A DNA stretch of 64,000 nt from assembly GCA_019925095.2 (NCBI GenBank), contig CM034412.1, positions 11,756,001 to 11,820,000 on the forward strand. The letters are read 5' to 3'. Position numbers and translations under genes: made by a program. This stretch comes from Dendrolimus kikuchii. Its lineage: Eukaryota > Arthropoda > Insecta > Lepidoptera > Lasiocampidae. The notes under the pieces were generated by a model. That model searched no databases and was not told the origin of the DNA. It saw only the letters and a program-made list of their open reading frames with translations. Positions 53,821-64,000 of this stretch are shown piece by piece; the stretch's first letter is position 1, and each line of letters starts with the position of its first letter.

Positions 53821-54000
53821 AGGATTCATGCGCATTGCAGTCGACGTTCCGCTCTATGTGCTGAACGTCGACCTGCATCGCGAGCTGGATGTTCCTCCCA
53901 TTAAAGACCACCTAATCTCCATATATCGCAATTTATATCACCGAGTCCCCCATCATCCGAAAATCTCTGGTGACGGAAGCAGTCAGTTATAGACCCACAC
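53821..54000 (+). pseudogene. Jockey-clade non-LTR ORF2 C-terminal fragment
   Basis: The plus strand encodes MRIAVDVPLYVLNVDLHREL, then DVPPIKDHLISIYRN and VPHHPKIS, ending soon after. The pattern of variable W/LYV-N-xDLHR-L followed by a HP motif is the usual end of Jockey-type ORF2. The following 54000-54262 is presumably its 3' UTR, with the GCTTCGCA/AGAAGCGGC motif at 54195-54262. Confidence 0.6.
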
Positions 54001-54262
54001 CGAACGCTCCCAGAAGCAAACGTCGTCCTCGCAATGTCCTCATTGACGAGCCAGACAAAATCACCCAACTCCTTGCAATAATTAACCCCCCGAGGCTCAG
54101 AACATCGGTCTGACATAACAGGCGCCGGAGAGAAACCCACCAATCACACCTACTCATTAGAGATACAAAGTAGCCACACAAGACTAGCTTAGGCGTGTTC
54201 CTGGAGAGTTTATTCCGCCGCTTCTTCTCTACCAGCTATAACGCTGCGAAGCGGTAATAAAG

Positions 54263-54556
54263 ATAGACTAGGATCGGCTCCGACGGCGGAGTTGATAACT
54301 CGTCCCCATTTGTGTCAATACAGCCTATTAGCTTAGCCCGTTCAGCCATTTACGCTCCCGGGCTGAATACCCCCGCTCCCACAGAGTCGGGAAGCCTACC
54401 AAGCCCAGTATCGCAGAAACAGCCATCTGCGGAAGTTCAGCTGGATTCTGCACAAAAAAAATTGTTGGCTCTCACATATTTTTACATACCTAGACTTGCC
54501 ATAAATATTATAACAAAGATTTTTTTTTCTATTGCAAATAACATTTATAAGTTTTT
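54263..54556. other. Spacer with a GC-richer segment
   Basis: 54345-54445 is Pro/Ser-coding-like in one frame (PGLNTPAPTESGSLPSPVSQ) and could be part of another retroelement ORF1. Too short to name. Confidence 0.4.
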
Positions 54557-54868
54557 TTTTATTGCAGGAGTTCAGCAGACAGGCAGACGGCCCACTTGGT
54601 GGAAAGCGGTTACCATCGCCTATGGATATTTGCTACACCAAAGGTGCTACAAATGCGCTGCTGCTCTCTTAAAGGAGACTGGAACCTGGTCATTAATGCC
54701 GGAACACAACACAAGGTTGTTATGGCGGCATACTCTAGACCAGGGGTGGTCGCCATCCAGTCGAGCAAATACTCTACCACCTGGCTGTGGGTTGTTTAAT
54801 CGCCTCTTACGACAGGCCGCCGGGCCGCAGGAAATTGTATTCTTTCTCCGTTCCTGCACGGATAAAAA
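54557..54868 (+). repeat. Repeat A, near full-length copy
   Basis: Runs from TTTATTGCAGGAGTTCAGCA through AGGTGCTACAAATGCGCTGC, GTTATGGCGGCATACTCTAG and CGCCTCTTACGACAGGCC to CGTTCCTGCACGGATAAAA. AAGTTTT on both sides may be a target duplication. The best reference copy in this window. Confidence 0.85.
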
Positions 54869-54914
54869 AGTTTTACAGTGTCTTAGTTTAATACATAAAT
54901 ACAAAACAATTTAA

Positions 54915-55320
54915 AATATAAAAAGCTTTTTCGAAGTGGTCTCCATTGGCTGCAATACAGTCCTTTAAACGTTGTGGCCAGTTATCAATAGAAGCACGCA
55001 CTCTTTCCATGGGAAAATTCTTCACTGCCAATCGTATGGATTGTTTTAGGGACTTCAAATTATCATGGCGTTTAAAGCAAGCCGTACTCTCTAAAACTGA
55101 CCATTTTCATACGAACACTACGTGGACGGCCAGATCTTGTTCTGTCACAAACAGAGGAGGTCTCATTTTACCTATTAATAGCCCGGTACACAAACATTTG
55201 ACTAATACCAAGCGTATGGAGTTTTAAAAATTGCATTTGGCTCCATACCTACTTTGTGTAATGCAATCACAGCGATTCGGTTCTCTTTATCGCCCCACTC
55301 CATTTTAATATCACAAAATG
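54915..55320 (-). pseudogene. Tc1/mariner (maT-like) transposase pseudogene, internally deleted
   Basis: The minus strand from about 55308 encodes ENRIAVIALHKVG, then (shifted frame) ISQMFVYRAINR, a stop, and NETSSVCDRTRSGRPRSVR, the HTH and GRPR-like region of mariner-group transposases. It then jumps to the C-terminal end (SIRLA/RASIDNW-like sequence, ending QPMETTSKK). The DDD catalytic centre is deleted. Frameshifts and stops make it dead. Confidence 0.7.
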
Positions 55321-56106
55321 TTGTACAATGTATTGGCGCCAAAATGACAAAACACAATGAACAATCATATGAAAATGACAGATTCCAAATTCAAATGTAT
55401 ACCTACATTACATACATGTTTTGTATCTTTTTAATTGTAACAGTATTTATGGCCAGACTAAGTATAGAGCTATTTTTATGTGATATGTGAACCTTTTTTA
55501 CATTTAGTTTAAATTAGTTTTTAAATTTAAATTTTAAACTATAATTTTATTATGTCATTCTTTTTATTCCAATTTAGAACTAGTTATAATTACCATCTAT
55601 CATTTAGTAGAATTTATAGAACTATCGATTGTTGAAACGCCATTTAGTGGGTGGTACTTATCGGAATATACTACCCATTGAGATACTATTTATCGGAACA
55701 TGCAAGGGTCAAGGAATGTTTTGATAATTTATACTAGAGAGGCTCATCTATTTTATATATAGTGTATTATCTATGGGGCAGAGCCACTGGGATCTTATAA
55801 CTTTATATTAATTTTTTGTACGGTTAAATGTAACCTAGTATATTTCTTCCATGATGTTACTCAGAATATGTATTAAGGGGCTATGTGCGCGCATTCTTGA
55901 AGATATATTTGACATAGTTTACTTACGACAAATATGTATTCTATGAATCATAACAAAAAGAAATTACGAATGTATCACAGAAATTTAATTTTGATCTCAT
56001 ATACATTTCTATAAATAAAAATTAATTGTTGTGAATTTTTGATGTATGAAACCTTGTTTGTATTAAAATGATTTTTTGTGAAATATTCGTAATATTATTT
56101 GTTGGC
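55321..56106. other. AT-rich spacer
   Basis: No feature that I can support. Confidence 0.45.
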
Positions 56107-56700
56107 CCGTGTAGACCACGGACCATAAAAATAGTCCGGAATTTTGGAGGGCTTGCGTGGGACTTGGGAAGGCCAACATGTAAGACGCACGTGTTATCCG
56201 TGCAGGAACGGAGAAAGAATACAATTTCCTGCTGCCGGGCGACAAAACAACCCACAGCCAGGTAGTAGGGTATTTTCCCGACTGGATGGCTACCACCCCT
56301 GGTCTAGATTATGACGCCATAACAGCCTTGAGTTGTGTTCCGGCATTAATGACCAGGGTCCAGTCTCCCTTAAGAGAGCAGCAGCACCTTTGGTGTTGCA
56401 AATGTCTGGAGACGATGGTAACCGCTTTCCATTAAGTGGGCCGTCTACCTGTCTGCTGAACTCCTGCAAAAAAAGGGGCCTATTTTTTTATTGCATTATT
56501 CCTGTCTACATCATATAAACATGCACTCAAGGACAGGTTCCGGCCAGTATAGGACTATTGTAGGAAATGAGAATAAAAGGTATCGGCCTATTGGGATGAA
56601 ATGCTCGTGGAGCTAGGGGTCTGGGACTATAGCGTCTGCCCGACGCAGTGTTCGGGGTACATAGAAAAATGGGCAGGCGGTGAGACGCCACTCTTTGTTG
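56107..56700. repeat. Repeat B copy split by repeat A
   Basis: 56107-56192 (AGACCACGGACCATAAAAAT, GGAGGGCTTGCGTGGGAC) and 56476-56700 (TTCCTGTCTACATCATATAA, GTCTGCCCGACGCAG) align in order with 61436-61760. They are interrupted by the repeat A insertion at 56193-56475. Confidence 0.75.
56193..56475 (-). repeat. Repeat A copy nested in repeat B
   Basis: Minus-strand copy from TTTTTTTGCAGGAGTTCAGC to TTCCTGCACGGATAACACG, with a small deletion at the GACAGG block. Confidence 0.8.
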
Positions 56701-56869
56701 AGATTCGTGGAATATAGATTTGTTGTAAGTCTCTGAATATATATCTTAAAAAATGTAGTAATACGCGAGAGAGATAACACGCACTCCATTTAGATAGCTT
56801 GTTATTATCTTAATTGTACTCCCAAGTTCTAGGAATGCGCAGTGGATTGTTTTCTATTATAATATTATA

Positions 56870-57300
56870 AAACTAGGATATTGCCGCGATTTCGTCCACG
56901 TTTGACTTGAAATTCCAGAGGGATTCTCAGGACACAAGGTACCGTAGCATTTAAAAAAGAATGTAAGCTATCGTTTTAGTGAAAAGTGTGTCGGAAAAAG
57001 TCAATTTTTCTGCACCCGAACAACTACAAATCGCTCCCGGAAAAATTCCCGCGGGATTCCCAGGATAAAAAGTAGCGTAGATTTTAAGACTAAGAATTTG
57101 CTGCCGATCACCGAAAATCGCATCGAAATCGGCCCAGTAGTTTTTACGTGAATCCCGAACAAACCGACAAATACATAAAACGGACAAGAAATCTAAAAAA
57201 TTGCATCGTGTTCTCCATCGTTTATATAGTCTATTCCAGTTGTTTTTTTGAAATAGTATCAATCTACAGACACGGCATGTTTAGAACTTTATAATATTAT
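56870..57300. repeat. Repeat D, longest copy
   Basis: AAAACTAGGATATTGCCGCG start, GAATGTAAGCTATCGTTTTA, CCCGCGGGATTCCCAGGATA, GCATCGAAATCGGCCCAGTA, CGTGAATCCCGAACAAACCG and GACACGGCATGTTTAGAACT. The wording (sugar-free coding-less tail ending near TATAATATTAT) suggests a non-LTR 3' part; class inferred. Confidence 0.65.
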
Positions 57301-57979
57301 AATTATTTGCAAAAGTGTAGTCTCTTTTGTTTCTTATATTTTTTGTGTTTGTCCGTTTGTTCGGGATTTACTTAAAAACTACGGGGCGATATTGATGCGG
57401 TTTTCGCTGATCGATATTAAATTTCCGGACTTGAAATTTGCGGTACGTTATATCCCAAGGATCCTACCGGAATTTTCTTGGGAGAGGTTTGAAGTGGCCG
57501 TGTCGAAAAAAAATTGATTCCGAAGCGAAATTTTCCTGGATCGATAAAATCGGTGGTTAACCAATTATAGTTGTGTATGCCTTTAGTGATTTTACTTATC
57601 TCGAGTTTTCACGGGAATTTCCGAGATTGATGTATTTTCATCCTAAAAAATCCATTACCCTAACCTTTGATTTTATATTTAGCCAAATAACTATAAACTT
57701 TTTATCTCTCCACCGTGGACAAAATCACGAGCAAATGCTAGTCACATATGAGATTATGATTTTGTATTAATGTTTATATGGTTAATTTATACCCTAGTAT
57801 ACTTCCTGCATGATTTTACTCGGAATATGTGTTCATATGATTAGCTTTTAATAATAATCAACCGGCAATTGTATTTAAGTTTGTTATTTTGAAATTAATT
57901 GTGGCAACACAAAATATATGTCCATGTTTCACCTCTAAAATTTGCTCTCTTCCGGCGTAGCCATTGTCGTGATAAAGCT
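57301..57979. other. Spacer with a further tail-type repeat
   Basis: 57340-57480 has TTGTCCGTTTGTTCGGGATT, AAAAACTACGGGGCGATA and GATGCGGTTTTCGCTGATCG, wording usual for RTE-type tails in reverse sense. No gene. Confidence 0.4.
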
Positions 57980-58282
57980 TTTTTTATTGCATGAGTTTAG
58001 CACACAGGCAGACGACCCACTTCATGGAAAGCGGTTACCATCGCGTATAGGACATTTGAAACACCGAATGCGCTGCTACTCTCTTAATGGAGACTGGAAC
58101 CTGGCCACTAGTACCGGAACACAACTCAAGATTGTTATGGTGGCATACTCTAGACCGGGGGTGGTAGCCATCCAGATGGGCAAATACTCTACCACCTGGC
58201 TTTGGATTATTTTGTTGCCTCTTACGACAGGCCACTCGGCCACAGAAGATTGTATCCTTTCTCCGTTCCTGCACGGATAAAA
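57980..58282 (+). repeat. Repeat A, near full-length copy
   Basis: Runs from TTTTTATTGCATGAGTTTAG through ACCATCGCGTATAGGACAT and TTGTTATGGTGGCATACTCT to CCGTTCCTGCACGGATAAA. It lacks the AGGTGCTACAAA segment found in other copies. Confidence 0.8.
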
Positions 58283-58317
58283 GGCATCCAATCCTTACTG
58301 CTTCATCCGTATTACGG

Positions 58318-58735
58318 TTATAGGCCGATTCACGCAAATGTAGCTATTGGTTTAATGCATTATTTGAGATGGTGGGGCTTCATCTGCGTTAATGTTAAAG
58401 ATTTAGGCCGTTTCACACAGATATGGTGATGGGCTTAATGCGTTATTTGAGATGGGAAATTGTACGTATGTATATATACTAATGTGGTTATTCGATAAAG
58501 ACTTAATTTTTTAACGCTTTAAATAAGACGCATTCGACCACAGTGAAGCCCCGGCATGATGCTATATTGTTATTACTGTTAATAACGTTAAATATTGTCA
58601 GATAGCATGTATTTATATACACTAATGTAGCTCTCTTTTAACGGCGTTATGATTAATGCTATAAATAAGACGCATTTAGCCACAGTTAATAACATTGTCC
58701 CAGATGAAGCCCGAGGGTATCAAACAGAAATAAGA
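58318..58735. repeat. Composite repeat with duplicated and inverted modules
   Basis: TAGGCCGATTCACGCAAAT, then TTTAATGCATTATTTGAGAT at 58321-58371, recurs at 58403-58455 (TAGGCCGTTTCACACAGAT, TTAATGCGTTATTTGAGAT). Inverted relatives at 58520-58560 and 58662-58725 contain AAATAAGACGCATT and GATGAAGCCCGAGGG. Likely a foldback MITE with internal duplication. Confidence 0.55.
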
Positions 58736-59289
58736 TTGTAAAGGTGGTCCTTCGAGCCGGATATTAACCATAGTTTTATTTATAACTTTTAGTGATTAAG
58801 AAATCTATTTGTATCGTATTGTTATTGAATATAGGTCTTAAACTTACGATATTTTTTATAAAGATTTTATTACTATATTAAAAAGTCAATATATTTTTAA
58901 AGGTTTTTTATTTTCGAATTTCAACCACACCGATCACATTACAAGTATAGTCTAATAGTAAAATGACTAGAATATAGAGATACAGTAAAACGTTTGAAAA
59001 CTGCTCATCTAAAGAGTATTATAGACAATAGACATTTATAGGACCATGTTTGTATGACGTCAATAGACCTCTAATAGTAGTGAAGTAAAAACCAGGGGAA
59101 ATCAAACTTACGTGTACATTGTTTTTCCTTAGAAGATATTTTCGTACATTACAAACAGGATTTTTGCAATGATTTACACTATTCAATAGTGTTTAAATGT
59201 CCTAGATAACTTAAACCACATATTAATCATCGAGACACAATTTAACAGAAATTTATCGCAAGAAGAAACAAGATATACATAATATGTAT
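58736..59289. other. AT-rich spacer
   Basis: No feature that I can support. Confidence 0.45.
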
Positions 59290-59792
59290 AAAGGATGGAG
59301 GTAAGGAGAATCATCTCTTACGGCAGAAAAATTGAAAAACTGTCCAGCTGTAAGCTGTAAATAAAAGTTCAAAAACCGTCCACAATGGCGCTAATGTAGA
59401 CAAAGGGTATGGTATGAATGTAGCTGTTGTAAACGAATTGAAGTATGCCGAGTTAAAAAAATAATATTTTTGGCGACTAGAGTAGTTGGTGACAGTACAC
59501 TGTTATAAAACGTCAACTATTTACGTAGTACAAAGTGATTTATTAAATATAACCTCAAAGAATTATTGTGTAAAAACGTGAATAGTGATTTTATTTCATG
59601 AATTTTGAATAATACGCTTAGTGATTTTGTAATATTTAATTTTATAAAACTAAAACTATAATACTACTCTAATAATATTTGGCTCTCTTTTTAAAATTCA
59701 CCCTGATGGCAAAGTGGCGCCACCCTAATTTAATGCATTTCGATGGACACTTCTTCATATACAGAGCTGGTTCTCCTTACCTCTACCCCCCG
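59290..59792. mobile_element. TIR MITE (GGTAAGGAGAA ends), about 500 bp
   Basis: The left end GATGGAGGTAAGGAGAATCA, then TCTCT, is mirrored by the right end AGAGCTGGTTCTCCTTACCT, then CTACCCC. Moderate divergence. No transposase frame and an unclear target duplication. Confidence 0.55.
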
Positions 59793-59999
59793 TAATAATA
59801 TGTAATAATTTTAATATAAGTCTATCACACTGGGCGCTGGGGTGCGAAAATGAGTCCGAGCCGCCCAAAGAAAACAATAAAATTTAATATTTACGTACCT
59901 TAAAGTAAATTTAGGTACATTTTCAACTATCGGAATAAATTTCCTAGTTTTTAAGTTAGCAAAATTTGTAATGATATCGTGTGTTTAAAACTAGCAGAT

Positions 60000-60402
60000 T
60001 AAATGTAGGCGTTATATGGCGATCGGTTTGCGACTCTTAGGTCCTTGTACCCCGGGGTAAATCTGGGCCTGGGTGTACTGCCTTATGACGTCACAGGTCT
60101 AGAGTCAAATAGCTTATTGATCATGATTTAAACAATAATTAAAATTATTTTTATCGTGTAATTGTGAATTAGTAAGATGATAGGAAGGCGCCTTTTTATG
60201 TACTTTGTTTTAGATTTTTTTGCAGTGTGTCAAATACCCTTTTGATACTGATGGAAGTGTGCATGTATAGAAAATTTTTCAGTCTTTATATTATAAATCT
60301 GGCAATTGCTCTCCAACTTTAGGTATAGACTTGTAAATAACTAACTTAATCACCGTTATAGTTTCATGATTAAATTAGTGCTGTGGCATCTCGAGGTAAG
60401 TG
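60000..60402. repeat. Repeat F copy
   Basis: TTATGACGTCACAGG, GTCAAATAGCTTATTGAT and GTGTCAAATACCC, matching 12120-12560 in order. Confidence 0.5.
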
Positions 60403-60781
60403 AGGGACCATCCACAAACGTCACATGAATTTTATGATTGTTTGACCCCTCCCCAATCCTTGCCACAGCTAGTCACATCCGTGAGACTCCTACCACCCTA
60501 GTGTGATATCACATATTTTGCAATTTTACATCAAGAACTTATTCAATTAAAACAGCAGTTCCATAATTAGTTTTATTTTCATTTAAATTATTTTTTAGCA
60601 ATTTGGTTTGGTTTGGCTTAGAAATATTTTGAAGTTTAAGTTAATAGTTTAAACGAGTTTTAAATCTTAAATATGTTAGATTTTGAAAAATGTGATGTCA
60701 CAAAATTTAGGACCACCCCTTGTCACACTTCGTCGACTCCCCCCCCCCCCCCCATCGTGACGTAATTTATGGATGACCTCT
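60403..60781. mobile_element. TIR MITE (GAGGTCATCCA family), second copy
   Basis: Opposite orientation to 7274-7643. It ends GTGACGTAATTTATGGATGA, then CCTCT. Shared interior: TTTGCAATTTTACATCAAGA, TTCGTCGACTCC. The G-rich tract of the other copy is here a run of about 15 C (60739-60753). Confidence 0.7.
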
Positions 60782-61435
60782 AAGGGTGATACGAAAATTT
60801 AGTGCACTTACAGTGGAGGGATTTAGAAAATTTGCTTACTAACGTCATACAATATGATACACTATTTTATAAACTGGTTGCACAAGTTCGGAGTAGGTAT
60901 GCAGAATACAAAAAGTGAAATATGTTTTTTTTTAATATCGCTTTGCACGATTTGTGTATATAGCCAGTGTCAAGTGTTCATTAATATTTAAAGTGGAATG
61001 CACATTCCCCATACAAAAAAAGGTCTGAAATGAACAACAACGAAATATACGCTAAACTATTACAAAACGTAGGAAACCCACTACAATTTCATAAATTATT
61101 AAAAAACTGGGTAGAAGCCAGTTGCAAATATTTTTTCTAAAATATAGGTTAAGTCAAACGAGTCGGGTCCAATGTAAGTCCGTGTTCAAAAATGGATATC
61201 GCGTGCAGAAGTAAATTCGAAATCTTTAAAAATGCCAAAAGTCGTCGTTAAATAACATAAAAGCAATCTGTATTCTGTAACTCAAGTCGCAAACGCAAAA
61301 CCATCATAAACCATGAATCAAGTAAACATAAGCAATCTTTCAATATAAAACTCAATATGGCAAAGGACATGTCATTCATACAGCCTACGATACGTGTTTT
61401 ACTTTGAAAATAATTTTATTTATTGTTGTATGTCT
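60782..61435. other. AT-rich spacer
   Basis: No gene or repeat recognised. Confidence 0.45.
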
Positions 61436-62030
61436 GTGGAGACCACGGGCCATAAAAATGGCCCGGACTTTTGGAGGGCTTGCGTGGGACCATAGAAAGG
61501 CCAACACGTAGAGGCCCCCTGACAAATTTAATGTAAATGTGGCGTGACACTGACCGGCGATTATCCCTGTCTACACCATGTCATAATGCACCCAAGGACG
61601 AGCCCCGGCCAGTGTAGGACTATTGAGGGAAATGAGGACAAAAAGTACCGGACTATTGGGGTGAACTGCTAGTGGTACTGGGGGTCTGGGAATATGGGAA
61701 CTATGACGTCTGCCCGACGCAATATTCAGGGCACATAAAAAAATGGGCAGACGGTGACTCACCACTCCCTGCATAGGCCCCAAAAAAGGGGCAACACGGG
61801 TATGAGTAGCTAAGGGGTGTAGAGAGGTGGGCTGCAGGTTCACTGGAGCTACTTCTGACGTGATGCCATTTATCACTTCCACGCTTGGAGCTTGAGTCTT
61901 AGCTCTAGCGATCTCCACTCCGTGCCGGCTGGCCAGGCAAGCACGGAGGCGGGGGCCTTCCCTGGCCCCCGGAGTTAGGTACGAGGTGTCGCTACTCATC
62001 TAAGGCTTCGCCACAAAGCTCCCCTGCGGG
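61436..62030. repeat. Repeat B copy, uninterrupted
   Basis: TGGAGACCACGGGCCATAAA, GGAGGGCTTGCGTGGGACCA, CTATTGAGGGAAATGAGGAC and GTCTGCCCGACGCAATATTC. The minus strand is open for 142 codons at 61571-61999 (starting MSSDTSYLTPGAREG), GC-richer than its surroundings; it may be a remnant of a retroelement ORF1, but no known domain is visible. Confidence 0.6.
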
Positions 62031-62312
62031 TTATTGACATTATCAATTATGTTAATTATATTTACGGTAAATAAAGGTCGAATTATATTAAAATAATGAT
62101 AACTGCACTCATTTAAAAATAGTTTTTTATGCTTTATTTAACGATTCTTGTTTGGCTATTTTTTTTTTTTTTTAAATGTCACTCATGTGAAATAACCACT
62201 GACCTTCATTAAAAAAATGAAAATGAATTAAAACGGCTATCAAGTTAAATATTTTAATTATCGTCATATTTTTACCCTAGTAAAACAAACTTGAAAATTA
62301 TACTTTAACTAG
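62031..62312. other. AT-rich spacer
   Basis: Nothing recognised. Confidence 0.4.
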
Positions 62313-62516
62313 CTGTCCCGGCAGACGTTGTTCTGCCCTGAAGAAATAAAATTTAGAACCCGATTCCATCTACCGGGTCCAAATGTAAGCTATCCTATCT
62401 TTCAAGTCGGATCAAACTGCATACGGTGTGCAAATTTGATTAAAATCGGTCAAGTAGTTTAGGAGTCCATCGCGGACAAACACCGTGACACGTAATTTAT
62501 ATATATTAAGATATAC
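62313..62516 (+). repeat. AGCTGTCCCGGCAGACGTTG repeat (RTE or SINE tail)
   Basis: Starts ACTAGCTGTCCCGGCAGACG, contains AAAATCGGTCAAGTAGTTTA, then GGAGTCCATCGCGGACAAAC, and ends TATATATATTAAGAT. This layout is widespread in insects as a 3' tail of RTE-like elements and their SINEs (general knowledge). Confidence 0.65.
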
Positions 62517-62612
62517 ATATTTTATTTTAAATAAAATTATGGGCTATTTGTATATAGTTTCTGTTCATTTCAGGCATTCTTCGGTCACTCCCCTTTAGGG
62601 CCATAGTTTATC

Positions 62613-62825
62613 AAAGCCACCCGAAAAGTATCCCCGTACACGGATGAACGCCGCGTGGTCAAAGAGCGAACGTCGCGTGGTCCATGAATTTTCAAGTAGT
62701 CTGTTAGGGTTTTTTACTATGTCTATATGAATCTCGCTGAGCAACTTGTAATTAGCAAATGGTTTACTCGCCGAACGCACGTAGGCAGATTGCGAGCGAG
62801 ACGATACGGTGCTGGGTGGCTTTAA
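62613..62825. mobile_element. Short TIR MITE (AAAGCCACCC ends), about 213 bp
   Basis: AAAGCCACCCGAAAAGTATC at the left and GGTGCTGGGTGGCTTT at the right. The interior has GGTCAAAGAGCGAACGTCGC. The 61-codon minus frame inside has no known domain. Confidence 0.55.
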
Positions 62826-64000
62826 TGACCTTTAAAATAATCTTTAATGAAATAAGCACTAGGCGAAAGCTAGACCCATGTAATAGGAGTCAAATCAAAT
62901 TGTAGATCTTTCACTGATGAGGGGCGAGGGCTAGACGATCATAGAAGGGTACGTGAGCAGAAGCGTAAAAGTAGACGTCGCTGACAGTTATCTCCACATT
63001 AAGAATTTTCAAGACAAATGGAGGAAGTCACAGAGGGTCAGTATTTTAAAATGAAACTGCATTAAAATATCACGTGAAAAGTTCCTTAAACTCCGAAAAG
63101 TATTGAAAGTCATTTTAACTTGTGCAACCAGAATGTAGTAGCAGTAACTATATTTAATAAAATTCTAAACTACAGAAGAAGTTTAACAATATTATAAGAT
63201 AGTAGAAGTAACAATTATAATAGATAGTTTTTTTAAATATGTGATATATTTCTTTATCAAGAAATGTAGGTACAAACAGCAGCGAAAAACTTAAAAAACC
63301 TCACATCCATTTACATAACATAGTACCTGTGTTCTACTCATATTCAAATTGTTTGCCTGTCATGGGTAGTATACGTAAATCTTTATGGCCTTTCCATATT
63401 ACATAGCTGCAGCTTAATACTGTAGACAGGTCGTTAAGTTTCGCACGGACTACTATATAGTAGGAGCAAAACTTAAGTATGCCTTGAAGTTCTACACGTC
63501 ATTACACAAAATATAAAGGTTTACGAGAAAGAAAGAAAGAGAAGATTTTATTAGAAACAGCGGCGCTCTTACGCTGCTTAAATAATTAAGATTTAAAAAT
63601 CGCACATTTTGAAAATTGTACCGTATTTTCAGCAAACAAGATTTGCAATCAGGTCATTGCTGTGCTAGAGTTATATCAGGCATAACGCTGATAACCAAAC
63701 GATTCAAATGAATTAATCTGTGATTTATGATAACATAATTTTTTGGGTTTTTATAATTGAAATAAATAAAGCTTGCCTAAAATATTTTATCTACTGTCAC
63801 ATTTTTATGTCTGTAATAAAGGAACAAGAGAGATGAGAAGATAGTATTGCGCTCTCGCTCGGCCGCTATTCGGAGTCGTTAAGGCGGATTTATATTTGTC
63901 TGACGTGACTCCACGTGACGTGTTGTGATGGGCGCTGACGAGATAGGTAGCATTCACATCTATACGTGACGTTCTGATCCCTTCTGACATTTTCAAACGG
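62826..64000. other. Right-end spacer
   Basis: AT-rich, with a short GAAAGAAAGA tract (63529-63540). 63830-64000 is GC-richer with CACGTGACGTGTTGTGATGG and may be the start of another repeat cut by the window edge. No gene supported. Confidence 0.45.

Noticed and set aside
54312..54914. 200-codon plus-strand frame
   Set aside because: Most of it is repeat A sequence joined to unrelated upstream DNA.

Overview
This is an insect nuclear genome window, very probably from a moth or butterfly. The evidence is AT-rich DNA, spliced genes with short GT-AG exons, a GH1 beta-glucosidase, R1-clade and Jockey-like non-LTR retrotransposons, a maT-like mariner relic, many hAT-type MITEs, and a high-copy repeat of a kind I associate with Lepidoptera. 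The Lepidoptera assignment is inference; there is no rRNA or mitochondrial marker here. No bacterial-style operons, tRNA genes, rRNA genes or CRISPR arrays were seen.

Layout. Positions 1-1600 hold the last two clear exons of a GH1 glycosidase gene (+ strand). Its conserved ENG nucleophile glutamate is a glycine. Positions 2288-8950 hold a complete five-exon UBLCP1 gene (ubiquitin-like domain CTD/proteasome phosphatase, + strand) whose introns are packed with MITEs. From about 9 kb to 20 kb there is gene-poor DNA made largely of inverted-repeat elements. From 20.3 to 52.7 kb lie four intact small genes and one broken copy, all on the + strand. Three of the intact genes and the broken copy share a start close to M-x-x-(A/V)-I-T-x-Q-P or a cysteine-doublet core, but each ends in a different low-complexity tail: Gly-Asp-Tyr, His-Asp, none, or (Asp-Cys-Ser-Gly-Cys)n. 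I do not recognise them; they look like a lineage-specific, perhaps metal-binding or structural, family, with the His-rich gene as its most distant member.

Mobile DNA separates these genes. A nearly full-length R1-clade element lies at 22828-29202 (- strand) with a 14-bp target-site duplication. A 5'-truncated sister copy lies at 38031-40255. Two fragments of a second R1-like family lie at 40490-41426 and 46684-47160, the latter starting two bases after the stop codon of one small gene. An internally deleted Ty3/gypsy-type LTR element lies at 48097-51485. After 53 kb there are a Jockey fragment, a mariner pseudogene and many repeats, but no host gene that I can support.

Co-operation between genes. 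The GH1 gene and UBLCP1 appear to be unrelated neighbours. The small Cys/His/Gly-rich genes are the likely functional unit: same strand, related starts, splice acceptors just upstream of the ATG in at least two (five and 20 bp), and rapid tail evolution by tandem repeats. Whether they are co-expressed or share a leader exon cannot be decided from sequence alone.
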